Below are positions 30,253-39,844 of a DNA stretch of 64,000 bases, one piece after another (position 1 is the first letter of the stretch; every line of letters starts with the position of its first letter). Location of the stretch: NCBI RefSeq assembly GCF_005497185.1, contig NZ_RJTN01000004.1, positions 124,001-188,000 of the forward strand, read 5' to 3'. Origin of the DNA: Pectobacterium polonicum (lineage in GTDB: Bacteria; Pseudomonadota; Gammaproteobacteria; Enterobacterales; Enterobacteriaceae). Below the pieces are notes generated by a model, which saw nothing but the letters and a program-made list of their open reading frames with translations, was not told the origin of the DNA and made no database searches. The position numbers and the translations under genes were made by a program.

Positions 30253-30660
30253 CTAAGCCCCTATCAGCAGAGGAATCAGATGATTTTCAGTCAGAGGGGC
30301 AAGTTTAATATGATTATGCTGGCTCGGTTCAAACCAGATCACTTCCTCAATTTCTGCGGCGGGTTCGAAATCAGTTTTATCTGTCGATATGCGAAAAATG
30401 TCAGCATATACCCTATGCCCAGGCTCATTAGCAGCGATATCAGTGAAACTGCCGACCGATACAAGCTCATCAAGTGAAACAATGAAATTGAGCTCCTCTT
30501 TCAGCTCACGCACCAACGCCGCTTCTGGTAGCTCTCCCGCTTCAGGTTTTCCTCCAGGCTGCATAAAGTAGTGAGTGCCACGTTTCCTCACTAACAGGCA
30601 ACGTCCTTTACTATCGGTGATAATCGCCGCTGCAATGTTAATTGTACCTATTGTGCTCAC
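30253..30660 (-). CDS. Nudix hydrolase
   Basis: 135 residues. The Nudix box is nearly canonical: GKPEAGE, seven residues, then RELKEELNF, with Asn in place of the usual Gly after the EE pair. Such enzymes cleave nucleoside diphosphates linked to other groups; the exact substrate is not visible. The protein opens TINIAAAIITDSKGRCLLVRKRG, like MutT/YfcD-type members. Single gene. Confidence 0.88.
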   Translation of the reverse strand: MSTIGTINIAAAIITDSKGRCLLVRKRGTHYFMQPGGKPEAGELPEAALVRELKEELNFIVSLDELVSVGSFTDIAANEPGHRVYADIFRISTDKTDFEPAAEIEEVIWFEPSQHNHIKLAPLTENHLIPLLIGA

Positions 30661-31214
30661 TATCTTTCCCTCCGTATGCGGTTTATATTGCGCCTTAAAT
30701 GTTTATGTTCAACATCTCACTAAACAACAGGCGGCCATGAACTCAACAAGGACGCTATGATAAGCAATTACGTGTGTTATGTAACTTCTAAGCTTCACAC
30801 AACACGGCACCAGAAGCGTCCGCTTTCCTTCGCCATTGTGATAACAAACCTTGAGCCCGTTCTAATCGATTAGTGGCAGTGTTTCTCAGGCGACTCAATA
30901 TCGGCCAAGACACATTTTGATCTCGTTATCGGCAATCTTTTCAGTTAGCCGCTCCTAACCCCATGGATGCCAGCGGTGAATCCGGTAAGACAGGGGCTTC
31001 TGCACTGACGTCGATCCTGACCGCACACCTGATCATGAATATAATTCATATTTGATGAAATTAACTCTCTTTCACTCACCCAATGACTCTGGCATAAAAT
31101 ATGCAATATTAACTTATCGACAACATGAAGATAACTGAATAAGAAACAATCAAAGTCATTAAAATCAACAAATTAATTCAGTTTTCACATCAAAATTTAG
31201 GATACAAGAACACA
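30661..31214. other. Long upstream region of mesX
   Basis: About 550 bases without a credible gene, AT-rich towards its right end. A MetR-type palindrome is at 31036-31048. No MetJ box tandem array (AGACGTCT) and no SAM riboswitch fold were seen. Confidence 0.4.
31036..31048. promoter_or_regulatory. MetR-type operator upstream of mesX-mesD
   Basis: TGAATATAATTCA fits the MetR binding consensus TGAA-N5-TTCA exactly and lies 167 bases upstream of mesX. MetR activates methionine synthase genes in response to homocysteine, so the site matches the predicted function of the operon. Confidence 0.55.
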
Positions 31215-32192
31215 ATGAACAAAGATTTTACATTTACCATTAAAAGCATTTGTTTCGATGAAAATTATAACCCTTCAGGAAATACGCGCATCACGACCAA
31301 CTTTGCTAACCTGGCCAGAGGAGAGAAGCGTCAGGAGAACTTACGCAATACGTTAGTGATGATTGACAATCGTTTCAATTCTCTGGCGCATTGGGATAAC
31401 CCCAAAGGCGATCGTTACTCTGTCGAACTTGAAATCATTTCCGTCGAGATTGATATTGAAGGCAATGGCGACACCTTCCCGGCAATTGAGATATTGAAAA
31501 CGAATATTGTTGATAAAAAAACAAACGAACGCATTGAAGGCATTGTAGGAAATAACTTTTCTTCTTACGTGCGAGATTATGATTTTAGCGTATTACTGCC
31601 AGAACATAATAAGAGTCACCCCGGATTTAGCACGCCAGATAATTTTGGCGATCTGCATGGGAAATTATTTAAATGTTTCACAAATTCAATTTATTACAAA
31701 AATAACTTTAATAAACAACCCGTTATATGCTTGAGCGTTTCAAGTAAAAACACCTATCATCGGACGGGGAATCAGCATCCTGTATTAGGCATCGAATACC
31801 AGCAAAATGAGTCTTCCTTGACCGATCATTATTTCGAAAAAATGGGATTACAGGCTCGCTACTTTATGCCTGCAAATAGTGTCGCACCTTTAGCGTTTTA
31901 TTTTTCTGGTGATTTACTGAGCGATTACACGAATCTTGAGCTTATCAGTACCATCAGCACGATGGAGACTTTCCAAAAGATTTATCGACCTGAGATTTAC
32001 AATGCTAACTCGGCAGCAGGGCAATACTATCAACCCAATCTGAACCATCAGGATCATTCATTAACAAAAATTGTTTATGATCGGGTAGAGCGTAGTCAGT
32101 TGGCGATTGAGCAAGGAAAGTTTACTGAAGAGCAATTCATCAAACCCTACAAGAATATTCTTGAACAATGGTCTGCTCACTACGCGCTTTGA
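31215..32192 (+). CDS. mesX: MesX-type protein (DUF1852), partner of core methionine synthase
   Basis: 325 residues; opens with NKDFTFTIKSICFDENYNPS and the region around residue 20-50 has NTRITTNFANLARGE, both typical of DUF1852. In bacteria these proteins are encoded next to the short methionine synthase MesD and are needed for its activity; published work links MesX to oxygen-dependent supply of the methyl donor. No signal peptide, so cytoplasmic. Starts after a TTTAGGATACAAGAAC stretch (AGGA) and is followed by mesD after 27 bases, so the two form an operon. Confidence 0.85.
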   Translation: MNKDFTFTIKSICFDENYNPSGNTRITTNFANLARGEKRQENLRNTLVMIDNRFNSLAHWDNPKGDRYSVELEIISVEIDIEGNGDTFPAIEILKTNIVDKKTNERIEGIVGNNFSSYVRDYDFSVLLPEHNKSHPGFSTPDNFGDLHGKLFKCFTNSIYYKNNFNKQPVICLSVSSKNTYHRTGNQHPVLGIEYQQNESSLTDHYFEKMGLQARYFMPANSVAPLAFYFSGDLLSDYTNLELISTISTMETFQKIYRPEIYNANSAAGQYYQPNLNHQDHSLTKIVYDRVERSQLAIEQGKFTEEQFIKPYKNILEQWSAHYAL

Positions 32193-32219
32193 TTCACTAA
32201 AACGATAAGGTCACCTGTT

Positions 32220-33251
32220 ATGAAAAGATTGCTCCCCACGTCAACTGCTGGCAGTTTGCCCAAACCGTCCTGGCTCGCAGAGCCTGAGAAACTGTGGTCC
32301 CCCTGGAAATTACAAAACGAAGAGTTAATTGACGGGAAAAAAGACGCTCTGAGTTTATCGCTGTTTGATCAACTGCGCGCAGGTATTGATATTGTCAGCG
32401 ATGGCGAACAAACGCGCCAACACTTTGTTACAACGTTCATTGAGCACCTTAGCGGCGTGGACTTTGAGAAGCGTGAAGTCGTTAAAATTCGTAATCGCTA
32501 TGACGCGAGCGTACCGACTGTTGTCGGTGCGGTGGCGCGTCAAAAACCCGTTTTTGTTGAAGATGCCAAATTCTTACGTCAGCTCACCAAGCAACCAATT
32601 AAATGGGCTCTGCCGGGGCCGATGACGATGATCGATACGCTGTATGATAACCACTATAAAAGCCGCGAAAAACTGGCCTGGGAATTCGCCAAAATTCTCA
32701 ATCAGGAAGCCAAAGAATTAGAAGCAGCGGGTGTGGATATTATTCAGTTTGATGAACCAGCCTTTAATGTCTTTTTTGAAGAAGTGAATGATTGGGGTAT
32801 CGCCGCGTTAGAAAGAGCGATTGAAGGGCTGAAATGTGAGACGGCGGTACACATTTGCTACGGGTATGGCATCAAAGCCAATACCGATTGGAAAAAGACG
32901 CTGGGATCAGAGTGGCGACAATATGAAGAAGCGTTTCCTAAACTGCAAACGTCCAATATCGATATCATCTCGCTGGAATGCCACAACTCGCGTGTTCCCA
33001 TGGATCTGCTTGAACTGATTCGCGGTAAAAAAGTGATGGTTGGAGCCATTGACGTGGCAACCAATGCCGTCGAGACACCGGAAGACGTCGCCAATACGCT
33101 ACGCAAAGCACTTCAGTTTGTCGATGCCGACAAGCTCTACCCTTCAACCAACTGTGGTATGGCTCCTTTATCTCGTCGGGTAGCTACAGGCAAGCTCAAT
33201 GCGTTAAGTGCAGGCGCAGAAATCATTCGAAGAGAACTTTCGGCTAAGTAA
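32220..33251 (+). CDS. mesD: Core methionine synthase MesD (short MetE C-terminal-type)
   Basis: 343 residues, half the size of MetE: only the catalytic beta-alpha barrel is present. Zinc/homocysteine ligands are visible in HICYGYG (His and Cys), SLECHNSR (Glu/Cys region) and STNCGMAPLSRR (Cys). It opens LPTSTAGSLPKPSWL, typical of the core-MetE group. This family makes methionine without folate, together with MesX. Start codon ATG with GGTCACCTGTT upstream. A terminator follows. Full-length MetE or MetH may be elsewhere in the genome, outside this window. Confidence 0.88.
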   Translation: MKRLLPTSTAGSLPKPSWLAEPEKLWSPWKLQNEELIDGKKDALSLSLFDQLRAGIDIVSDGEQTRQHFVTTFIEHLSGVDFEKREVVKIRNRYDASVPTVVGAVARQKPVFVEDAKFLRQLTKQPIKWALPGPMTMIDTLYDNHYKSREKLAWEFAKILNQEAKELEAAGVDIIQFDEPAFNVFFEEVNDWGIAALERAIEGLKCETAVHICYGYGIKANTDWKKTLGSEWRQYEEAFPKLQTSNIDIISLECHNSRVPMDLLELIRGKKVMVGAIDVATNAVETPEDVANTLRKALQFVDADKLYPSTNCGMAPLSRRVATGKLNALSAGAEIIRRELSAK

Positions 33252-33295
33252 CGCTATAGACACGTCTCTCGTGTCAGCATCCCTGTCAGATAAAA

Positions 33296-33327
33296 AAAGA
33301 CCCCGGATAAATCTATCCAGGGTCTTT
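33296..33327. terminator. Bidirectional terminator between mesD and the dlt-like operon
   Basis: AAAGACCC, C, GGATA, AATC, TATCC, A, GGGTCTTT: a 13-pair stem with one mismatch, flanked by A-run and T-containing sequence. Lies between convergent genes. Confidence 0.88.
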
Positions 33328-33357
33328 ATATAGTGAGAAACCGTCGCCGCTTAAGGA

Positions 33358-33579
33358 TTAGCCGCGGTTCTCTTCAATGTAGCGAGCCAATTCTGCTGGG
33401 GTCTTCAGAACGGTAGCGACTTCGGTTGGTGGGATCACGCAGCCGTAAACGTCCTGCACTTCCAGCACCAGATCGACCGCCAAAATCGAGTCGAGAATAT
33501 CAGACTCAATCAGTTCATCGTTAAAGCCCACTTTACGGGATAAGATCTTTTCAAACAGCGCGAGTATTTCTTGTTCCAT
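33358..33579 (-). CDS. dltC: DltC-like D-alanyl carrier protein
   Basis: 73-residue acyl carrier protein. The phosphopantetheine serine lies in ESDILDSILAVDLVLEVQD (about residue 31), followed by helix 2 as in DltC. DltA would load D-alanine onto the pantetheine thiol and DltB/DltD would pass it across the inner membrane. Starts 17 bases after dltA with GGAAAAATC upstream. Last gene of the operon. Being in a Gram-negative genome, the final acceptor is not teichoic acid. Confidence 0.88.
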   Translation of the reverse strand: MEQEILALFEKILSRKVGFNDELIESDILDSILAVDLVLEVQDVYGCVIPPTEVATVLKTPAELARYIEENRG

Positions 33580-33596
33580 GATTTTTCCTAAGAAAA

Positions 33597-35030
33597 TTAA
33601 ATCGTGCGGGCATGAGTATCCAGCAGTTTACGATCGATTTTGCCGTTAGGATTCAGCGGCAACGCATCTTTTATAATGATTTGGGAAGGCACCATATAGG
33701 GTGGAATCACCTTAGAGAGCGAGGTTTTAATCGCTTCTGGTGCTAAGTTCGTCACGCAGAATGCTGCAATACGCAGCACACCACCGCCCGATTTCATCAA
33801 CGGCAGGACAACCGCTTCGCTGATGTCGGATATCGCCAGCAGGCGGTTTTCAATCTCGTTGATTTCAATACGGTAACCATTGAGTTTGATCTGGCTGTCA
33901 TTTCGCCCCTGACAGTACAACAACCCGTTCTCATAGCCCAGGTCGCCGGTTCTGTAGCCTCGAAATGCTTCACTTTCCCGATGCAACAATTTCTCCGCGT
34001 TCTCCTGTGCGAGCCCAAGGTAGCCACGCATCACGTTTTTCCCCCAGATAATCAACTCACCTTCAGAGGTAATTTCCATTCTGGAGTCCGGCATCATCGC
34101 GCCGACGGGCAGCAGATCGTTGTCGCTGTGCAGAATGTCATCGGTGATTTCGATAACGGTGGTAGCCACAGTCGCTTCCGTTGGGCCATAGGAGTTGAGG
34201 ATTTTGGCGTTAGGGAAGCGTCGACGTAACTGCTTTACCAACGCTTTATTGAGCACTTCGCCAATAAAGACAAAGACGTTAAGTTCAGGTAGATATTCAC
34301 TGTTGAACTGAGGGGAAAGCAGTTTCTGGTAGGCGAAAGAGGGCGTTGAAACCCAGACGGAAACGCCGTTGTCTTTCAGGCGATCGAGCCAATTTTCTGC
34401 TGCAATATCCTCTTTCGCATTCAGGACGATGTGCCCTCCGGTTGCCAGATTCGCCAGTAGCGGGATCAGGGAGAGATCGAAGCTGAACACGGCATGGTTC
34501 ATCAGCACCGGCACATCTGGCAGCGCAAAGTCCTCACGCACCCATTTCATAAAGTGCCACAGACTTTCACGCCCGATCTGCACCCCTTTCGGTTTCCCGG
34601 TGCTGCCGGAGGTGAACATGATATAGGCGAGATCCTGCTCGACCAACGCCTGCCCCACTTCACCCGTCGCAATGAACTGCCTGGTCGCAACATCGTAGTA
34701 GTAAGGGGCGTTCGCCAGGTGGCAAATCTCCTTAAGCCTCTCCTGCGGATAAATACAGTCCACCGGGATATACGGAATGTTATGTAGCAGGCAGCTATAG
34801 ATCGCCACGGCAAACTCTGCCTGCTGATGCCCATATAACACCACTGGCGGACCCGCAGGCTGCCGACATTGCTGATAGCGAGTCGACCAGTCAGTGACAG
34901 CGACGGATAGCTGTTGCCAGGTCATCGCTTCATCGCTGCCGCTAATCGCCAACTGAGTTGGGTTAGCGGGCTCGAGTAATGCCGCACGCAGGAAATCTTG
35001 CAGTTCCTGAAGTTCTGAGTGAAGGTTCAT
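33597..35030 (-). CDS. dltA: DltA-like D-alanine:carrier protein ligase
   Basis: 477-residue AMP-forming adenylation enzyme. Core motifs: YIMFTSGSTGKPKGVQIG (A3), NSYGPTEATVATT (A5), YRTGDLGYENG (A7) and NPNGKIDRKLL (A10, catalytic Lys). It would activate D-alanine with ATP and attach it to DltC; other amino acids cannot be excluded because the specificity pocket cannot be judged by eye. Start overlaps the dltB stop by 4 bases. Length is that of DltA rather than of large NRPS modules. Confidence 0.9.
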   Translation of the reverse strand: MNLHSELQELQDFLRAALLEPANPTQLAISGSDEAMTWQQLSVAVTDWSTRYQQCRQPAGPPVVLYGHQQAEFAVAIYSCLLHNIPYIPVDCIYPQERLKEICHLANAPYYYDVATRQFIATGEVGQALVEQDLAYIMFTSGSTGKPKGVQIGRESLWHFMKWVREDFALPDVPVLMNHAVFSFDLSLIPLLANLATGGHIVLNAKEDIAAENWLDRLKDNGVSVWVSTPSFAYQKLLSPQFNSEYLPELNVFVFIGEVLNKALVKQLRRRFPNAKILNSYGPTEATVATTVIEITDDILHSDNDLLPVGAMMPDSRMEITSEGELIIWGKNVMRGYLGLAQENAEKLLHRESEAFRGYRTGDLGYENGLLYCQGRNDSQIKLNGYRIEINEIENRLLAISDISEAVVLPLMKSGGGVLRIAAFCVTNLAPEAIKTSLSKVIPPYMVPSQIIIKDALPLNPNGKIDRKLLDTHARTI

Positions 35031-36148
35031 AGAGGAGACATTCCGCTAAAGATGTAGAGGGAGGCCGCAGCGCTTGTCAGCGTCAGAATTCGACCGATGA
35101 ACACAATAACCGGGTGATGCAGACAATTATTCAAAACCGGACTACGTTTGGCAGACCACTGCAACATGTTATGAACAACGGAAATGGCACCAAACAGCGC
35201 GCCGCTAATAACATAGTGTCGTTCAAGCCCGTTCCATGCCCCCATGCAAAACAGCGTGCAGAAAATGCCAATATTCTGCGCCAGCGTTTTGTTCTGTCGG
35301 AAAAAATCGAGCTTCATCAGATTCATATAAATCGGCATAAAGACCACATCCCTCAGCCATTCAGACAGGCTGATGTGGAAGCGTCGCCAGAAATCCTGCG
35401 GGTTTTTAGCCAGAATGGGCATATTAAAGTTCTCTGGGATATTCAGGCCAAATAAGCGCCCTGCCCCAATAGCCATATTGCTGTAGCCGGCAAAATCAAA
35501 ATAGAGATAGGCGCTGTAGGCCAGCGACATCACCACGCCAACGCTTAATGTAAACGGACGATGGCTCCACGACTCAATCACCAGATTATTGATCAGCATG
35601 GCGAATAAGAACTTCTGAATAATACCGGTAAATATTTGCTCCATGGCCACTAAAAACTGCTCACGGGTAATGATGAAAACCGGTTTATTAATGTCAGTAA
35701 GCCATGTCCGCCAGCGATACATCGGGCCGGCCAGAATAATAAAAGGCATAAACAAATAGCAGAAGTAATGCAGGAAATTCTGGCCATCTTTTTTGCTGCG
35801 ATAAAGCAGAACATCAATGGCGCGGAAGGTCATAAAAGACAGACCAATCATGCCCCAGTGGTTGTTAAGGTGTAATTTCACTAAAAACAGCGGGAGCAAC
35901 GTCAGGCTGACCGCCTGCCAGGTTTTTAGCCAACCTTTTTCTTTTAAGGTGACGAGAATATAAAAACTCAGGAAAACCGCCACGGGAACAACGTAATCCC
36001 CCTGGAAAATATATCCCCAGCCTAACACCGCCAAGACGGAAAAGGCGGATAAATACGTCAGCCGATAACTGAATACGCGGTTAACCAGCGCAAACAGTAA
36101 TGCTGATGAAAACAGAAGGAAAAAAAACATTCCGGAGCTGTACATCAT
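35027..36148 (-). CDS. dltB: DltB-like membrane-bound O-acyltransferase (MBOAT)
   Basis: 373 residues with about ten hydrophobic helices. MBOAT marks: NFNMPILAKNPQDFWRRFHISLSEWLRD (the WRRFHISLS-type motif) and the catalytic histidine region around GAISVVHNMLQW. It would transfer the D-alanyl group from DltC through the inner membrane. ATG follows AAGGATGA and sits 7 bases after the DltX-like gene. Overlaps dltA by 4 bases. Confidence 0.92.
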   Translation of the reverse strand: MMYSSGMFFFLLFSSALLFALVNRVFSYRLTYLSAFSVLAVLGWGYIFQGDYVVPVAVFLSFYILVTLKEKGWLKTWQAVSLTLLPLFLVKLHLNNHWGMIGLSFMTFRAIDVLLYRSKKDGQNFLHYFCYLFMPFIILAGPMYRWRTWLTDINKPVFIITREQFLVAMEQIFTGIIQKFLFAMLINNLVIESWSHRPFTLSVGVVMSLAYSAYLYFDFAGYSNMAIGAGRLFGLNIPENFNMPILAKNPQDFWRRFHISLSEWLRDVVFMPIYMNLMKLDFFRQNKTLAQNIGIFCTLFCMGAWNGLERHYVISGALFGAISVVHNMLQWSAKRSPVLNNCLHHPVIVFIGRILTLTSAAASLYIFSGMSPL

Positions 36149-36155
36149 TCATCCT

Positions 36156-36278
36156 TCAGAATTTTTGATATTCAAAATGCACTTTTAAACTCATGCTTTC
36201 ATCAACAGAGGTCCACGCGACGATGGTTACTGCCAGAAAGAGATAAAGGAAAAAAAGGCGAATGGCGGTTTTCATCAT
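36156..36278 (-). CDS. dltX: DltX-like microprotein (40 residues)
   Basis: A 40-codon gene between dltD and dltB. ATG overlaps the dltD stop (ATGA) with GAGAG upstream. The protein has a basic N-terminus (MMKTAIR), one transmembrane helix (LFFLYLFLAVTIVAW, about residues 8-22) and ends HFEYQKF. DltX of Gram-positive bacteria has the same layout, one helix and an essential C-terminal FxYNEF-like motif, and acts between DltB and DltD. The match of the last residues, FEYQKF, is my reading and is short. It is below the usual size limit of gene finders. Confidence 0.7.
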   Translation of the reverse strand: MMKTAIRLFFLYLFLAVTIVAWTSVDESMSLKVHFEYQKF

Positions 36279-37477
36279 TTAAAACTCTCAGCAATAAATT
36301 GATCCATCGCGACCCATGCAGGCTCGGTTGGGTGTAGGCGGTCCCAATTCCAGCCGTTCTGATAAGGCTGCGCATACATATCAAAATAGCGAACCTGATT
36401 TTCCTCCAGCATCGATCTGATCTGACTATCGATTGGCTGGAATTTCTCGGAATTCTTAATTGCCCACGGATTGATCGGATCGACAATGACGACAAACTGC
36501 ACATTGCGCGCTTTTAGCAGTTTGATCGTCGCTGATAAAGCCTCCATTTGCGCAGGAACAATCGGCGCGTCATCCCACTCTTCCCGCGTTTGATCGTCTG
36601 CAAAAACAGACTTATCCATCCACAACGTGTCTGCACTTTGCTGGCGAGACTTATTCAGCTCATGAGCCTGAGCCAGTTCGCGCTCCCAGTCAGGAAGCAC
36701 ATGAGTGGCAGGTGGATTCGGCCACGGTTGCGCGGGCTGAGGGACAATACGTAGCATCGCTAACCAGTCGCTTTTTATCAGCTCGCAGAAATTAGCAAAT
36801 TGATAACTCACTTCCTGCCAGATAATTTGCGGGTCCCAGCCATAGACTTTCATTTGGCCGAAAGTTAGATGGCTTATCTCTTCTTTATCGATATGTTGTA
36901 AGTAATTGACCAGAAAGGAACGCGTCTGGTCATCCTTCATCAACGGATTGAAAATAGATGCCGGAAAATTGTTGGCAAAAATTGCCGGCGGAATACCGTC
37001 CGAATAAAAGCTATCAGGTGCAAGCAGCAAAACAACTTTACTGTTTGCGTTAAGATTATTTTTAAAACGCGAAAGCAGTAAAAAATGCGTGACGCTATCG
37101 ATATAACTATCGCCATAGGCCACAACTGGGCGATGCAGTTGGTTATTAAAATAGTTATAGACGGCGTAATGTTCGTCTTCAGAAGTAGAGACTTCGGATG
37201 CACCAAGAAAGAAAATCGCATTTCCCTGTAAAGCATGAGAAATAGTCGCTATTTTTTCCCTTTGTTCTTTCTGCGTTCCTTCCATGGTGTTAATCAGCGG
37301 TTGAAATGTTAACGCCGGATCAACGCTAGTCGCTAGCGGGTGAGCGCTAAGAAACAGGATGGCGAGAGTCGCCATCAGGATATGTAGACAGAGAGTATTT
37401 TTTATTTTCATTATATAAAGTAAGACTACATGATATTTATTGTTTGAAATTTGTGAATTTTTATCTTCACAGTACAT
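36275..37477 (-). CDS. dltD: DltD-like periplasmic SGNH hydrolase, membrane anchored
   Basis: 400 residues. An N-terminal anchor (about residues 28-48, LCLHILMATLAILFLSA) then a periplasmic domain with FLGASEVS (catalytic serine) and DRLHPTEPAW (Asp and His of the triad), as in DltD proteins. It would complete transfer of D-alanine to its acceptor. Start taken at 37477 with CAGGGATCG upstream; a second ATG at 37411 is possible but has no ribosome-binding site. First gene of the operon, whose order D-X-B-A-C differs from the Gram-positive X-A-B-C-D. Confidence 0.87.
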   Translation of the reverse strand: MYCEDKNSQISNNKYHVVLLYIMKIKNTLCLHILMATLAILFLSAHPLATSVDPALTFQPLINTMEGTQKEQREKIATISHALQGNAIFFLGASEVSTSEDEHYAVYNYFNNQLHRPVVAYGDSYIDSVTHFLLLSRFKNNLNANSKVVLLLAPDSFYSDGIPPAIFANNFPASIFNPLMKDDQTRSFLVNYLQHIDKEEISHLTFGQMKVYGWDPQIIWQEVSYQFANFCELIKSDWLAMLRIVPQPAQPWPNPPATHVLPDWERELAQAHELNKSRQQSADTLWMDKSVFADDQTREEWDDAPIVPAQMEALSATIKLLKARNVQFVVIVDPINPWAIKNSEKFQPIDSQIRSMLEENQVRYFDMYAQPYQNGWNWDRLHPTEPAWVAMDQFIAESFK

Positions 37478-37601
37478 CGATCCCTGTATTTTTTGGATTA
37501 TATACCAGGCTTATCTTCGATGATGAGCGTTGCTGTGTAACGGTATGTACAGTGTTTATGTCCGTCACAATAATCAGGTTGGCGACCAAGCAGGAGAAGG
37601 A

Positions 37602-37747
37602 TTCTCAGACATCTCTTCTTGCTTACGTAGCCCGAATATGGGGTAGTAAAGGTTCGCTGGCAGGCGTCTCACCGCCCCAGTTTGAACGTGATGTCAGGGA
37701 TGATGGCGTTCAAAAACCGTTGAACGCTGACCGACAAAAAGGTTAAA
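37602..37747 (+). other. Intergenic sequence with a hairpin, possible repeat element
   Basis: The segment before the lipoprotein gene has GCGTTCAA-AAACCG-TTGAACGC at 37706-37727, a perfect 8-base stem. Its open frame is not convincing as a gene. Tentatively I regard it as a copy of an intergenic repeat; no second copy exists in this window. Confidence 0.3.
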
Positions 37748-37756
37748 GGAGAGTTT

Positions 37757-37957
37757 ATGAAAAATTATCAGCCCACTATCCATCAGCTATTGATTGCCTC
37801 AGTGACGCTGTTAGTTATCGCCTGTTCATCCAATGTGAAAAAATTCCCCACGGATGAAACGCCGGAATGTATGAAGTACCGTTCTATGATGACAGCACCT
37901 TTGCCACCAGCGGAAATGATGAGATTAAAAAATCAGTGTGAGCAGTCAAGGCATTAA
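37757..37957 (+). CDS. Small lipoprotein of unknown function
   Basis: 66 residues with a lipobox (LLVIAC at about residues 18-23) after a short basic N-terminus, and a soluble tail with two further cysteines (ECMKYRSMMTAPLPP and KNQCEQ). Strong AAAGGAGAG ribosome-binding site. Divergent from the dlt-like operon (promoter gap about 280 bases). Serine at +2 would send it to the outer membrane. Family not recognised. Confidence 0.75.
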   Translation: MKNYQPTIHQLLIASVTLLVIACSSNVKKFPTDETPECMKYRSMMTAPLPPAEMMRLKNQCEQSRH

Positions 37958-38098
37958 CGCGCAAGGCATTTTCATCAGAGCTTCAGCGACGCTCTAGCCT
38001 ATTTTTATTGGGCAGAGGGCTTTCCAAACATAGCCCCACTTCCCTAAGAAATAACGCTGAAAAAGTCGCACTTTTTATTACAAAAGGCCACTATTCAC

Positions 38099-38485
38099 TT
38101 AATTCTCCACCCGCTCCAATTCACCATAGAATAAATAAGGGCGTTCATTTTCAACCCACTTTGCTTTTTTTATAACACAAATATCTTCTTCTATATAAAT
38201 ATCTAACTGTCTAATTTCCACTGAAAAATCATTGTGTTTATATTTTGGACCGAAGTTATGGTAAGTGATCGAACCTTTTCCATAATAGTCCCCGCTCTCT
38301 TCTCGCCATAGTAAGGTTATCTCTGCCTCAAACGGGCCGCTGCCCATTTTCCCTTCCAGATTGGCAATAATCTTTTTTTTCTCAATAACTCCCCACCGCA
38401 CGGCATCAAGATTCCAGGTCTTGTCACTCACGCCAAACTCACCGGAAAAAACATCTACGGATGTTTTATTGTTATCAAAATACAT
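38099..38485 (-). CDS. Hypothetical protein, beta-rich
   Basis: About 128 residues from the ATG at 38485, which has an ideal AAGGAGATGAA upstream; the frame is open to 38557 but the extension has no such site. The protein alternates charged and hydrophobic residues with many aromatic ones (WNLDAVRWGVIEKKKIIANLEG, YYGKGSITYHNFG), suggesting a beta sandwich or barrel. No signal peptide. I do not recognise the family. Single gene, lower GC than its neighbours, which could mean a recent gain. Confidence 0.65.
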   Translation of the reverse strand: MYFDNNKTSVDVFSGEFGVSDKTWNLDAVRWGVIEKKKIIANLEGKMGSGPFEAEITLLWREESGDYYGKGSITYHNFGPKYKHNDFSVEIRQLDIYIEEDICVIKKAKWVENERPYLFYGELERVEN

Positions 38486-38645
38486 TTCATCTCCTTGGAT
38501 ATTCAAATTTAGTCGCTCCGCAACCTTCCTCATCAGAAGCACATTTTCTTTCCCCAATTTATCACATCACACGCCGAGAACCATGAAAGCAATCAATAAC
38601 GGAATTCTGACTTCGTTTCTTAATCAACAGGTTATCTCCGCATTA

Positions 38646-39560
<915 letters not shown>

Positions 39561-39687
39561 TTACCAATTTTTATCTATTATACAAACTCATGAATGATAT
39601 CCATGTGAAACCGCCAACAACCCGCCAATTTGCACGAAAAATAAGCAATGGATTGATAATACGCTCCATATTTCTCCACATAATTAA

Positions 39688-39700
39688 TGAATATAATTCA
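39688..39700. promoter_or_regulatory. Palindromic LysR-type site between the regulator and the cupin gene
   Basis: TGAATATAATTCA, inside ATGAATATAATTCAT, is the same palindrome as the MetR-type site upstream of mesX. It lies midway between the divergent genes (regulator start at 39545, cupin start at 39845). The rest of the gap shows no clear feature. Confidence 0.5.
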
Positions 39701-39844
39701 TAGCCTCTTTCTGGTTTTACCTGCTGGTGCTCCGCGATAAATCGCAGTAACGTTTTTCACAGCCGCAGTCTTTCATCAACACTGAGTTTTTCAATCACAG
39801 CGAATCGTTCAATAGCGGCTACGCTTTCCAGCAAGGAGTAAAAA

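Noticed and set aside
37444-37746. 100-codon plus-strand open frame before the lipoprotein gene
   Set aside because: No ribosome-binding site, overlaps the dltD start and promoter, mixed composition; more likely intergenic repeat.
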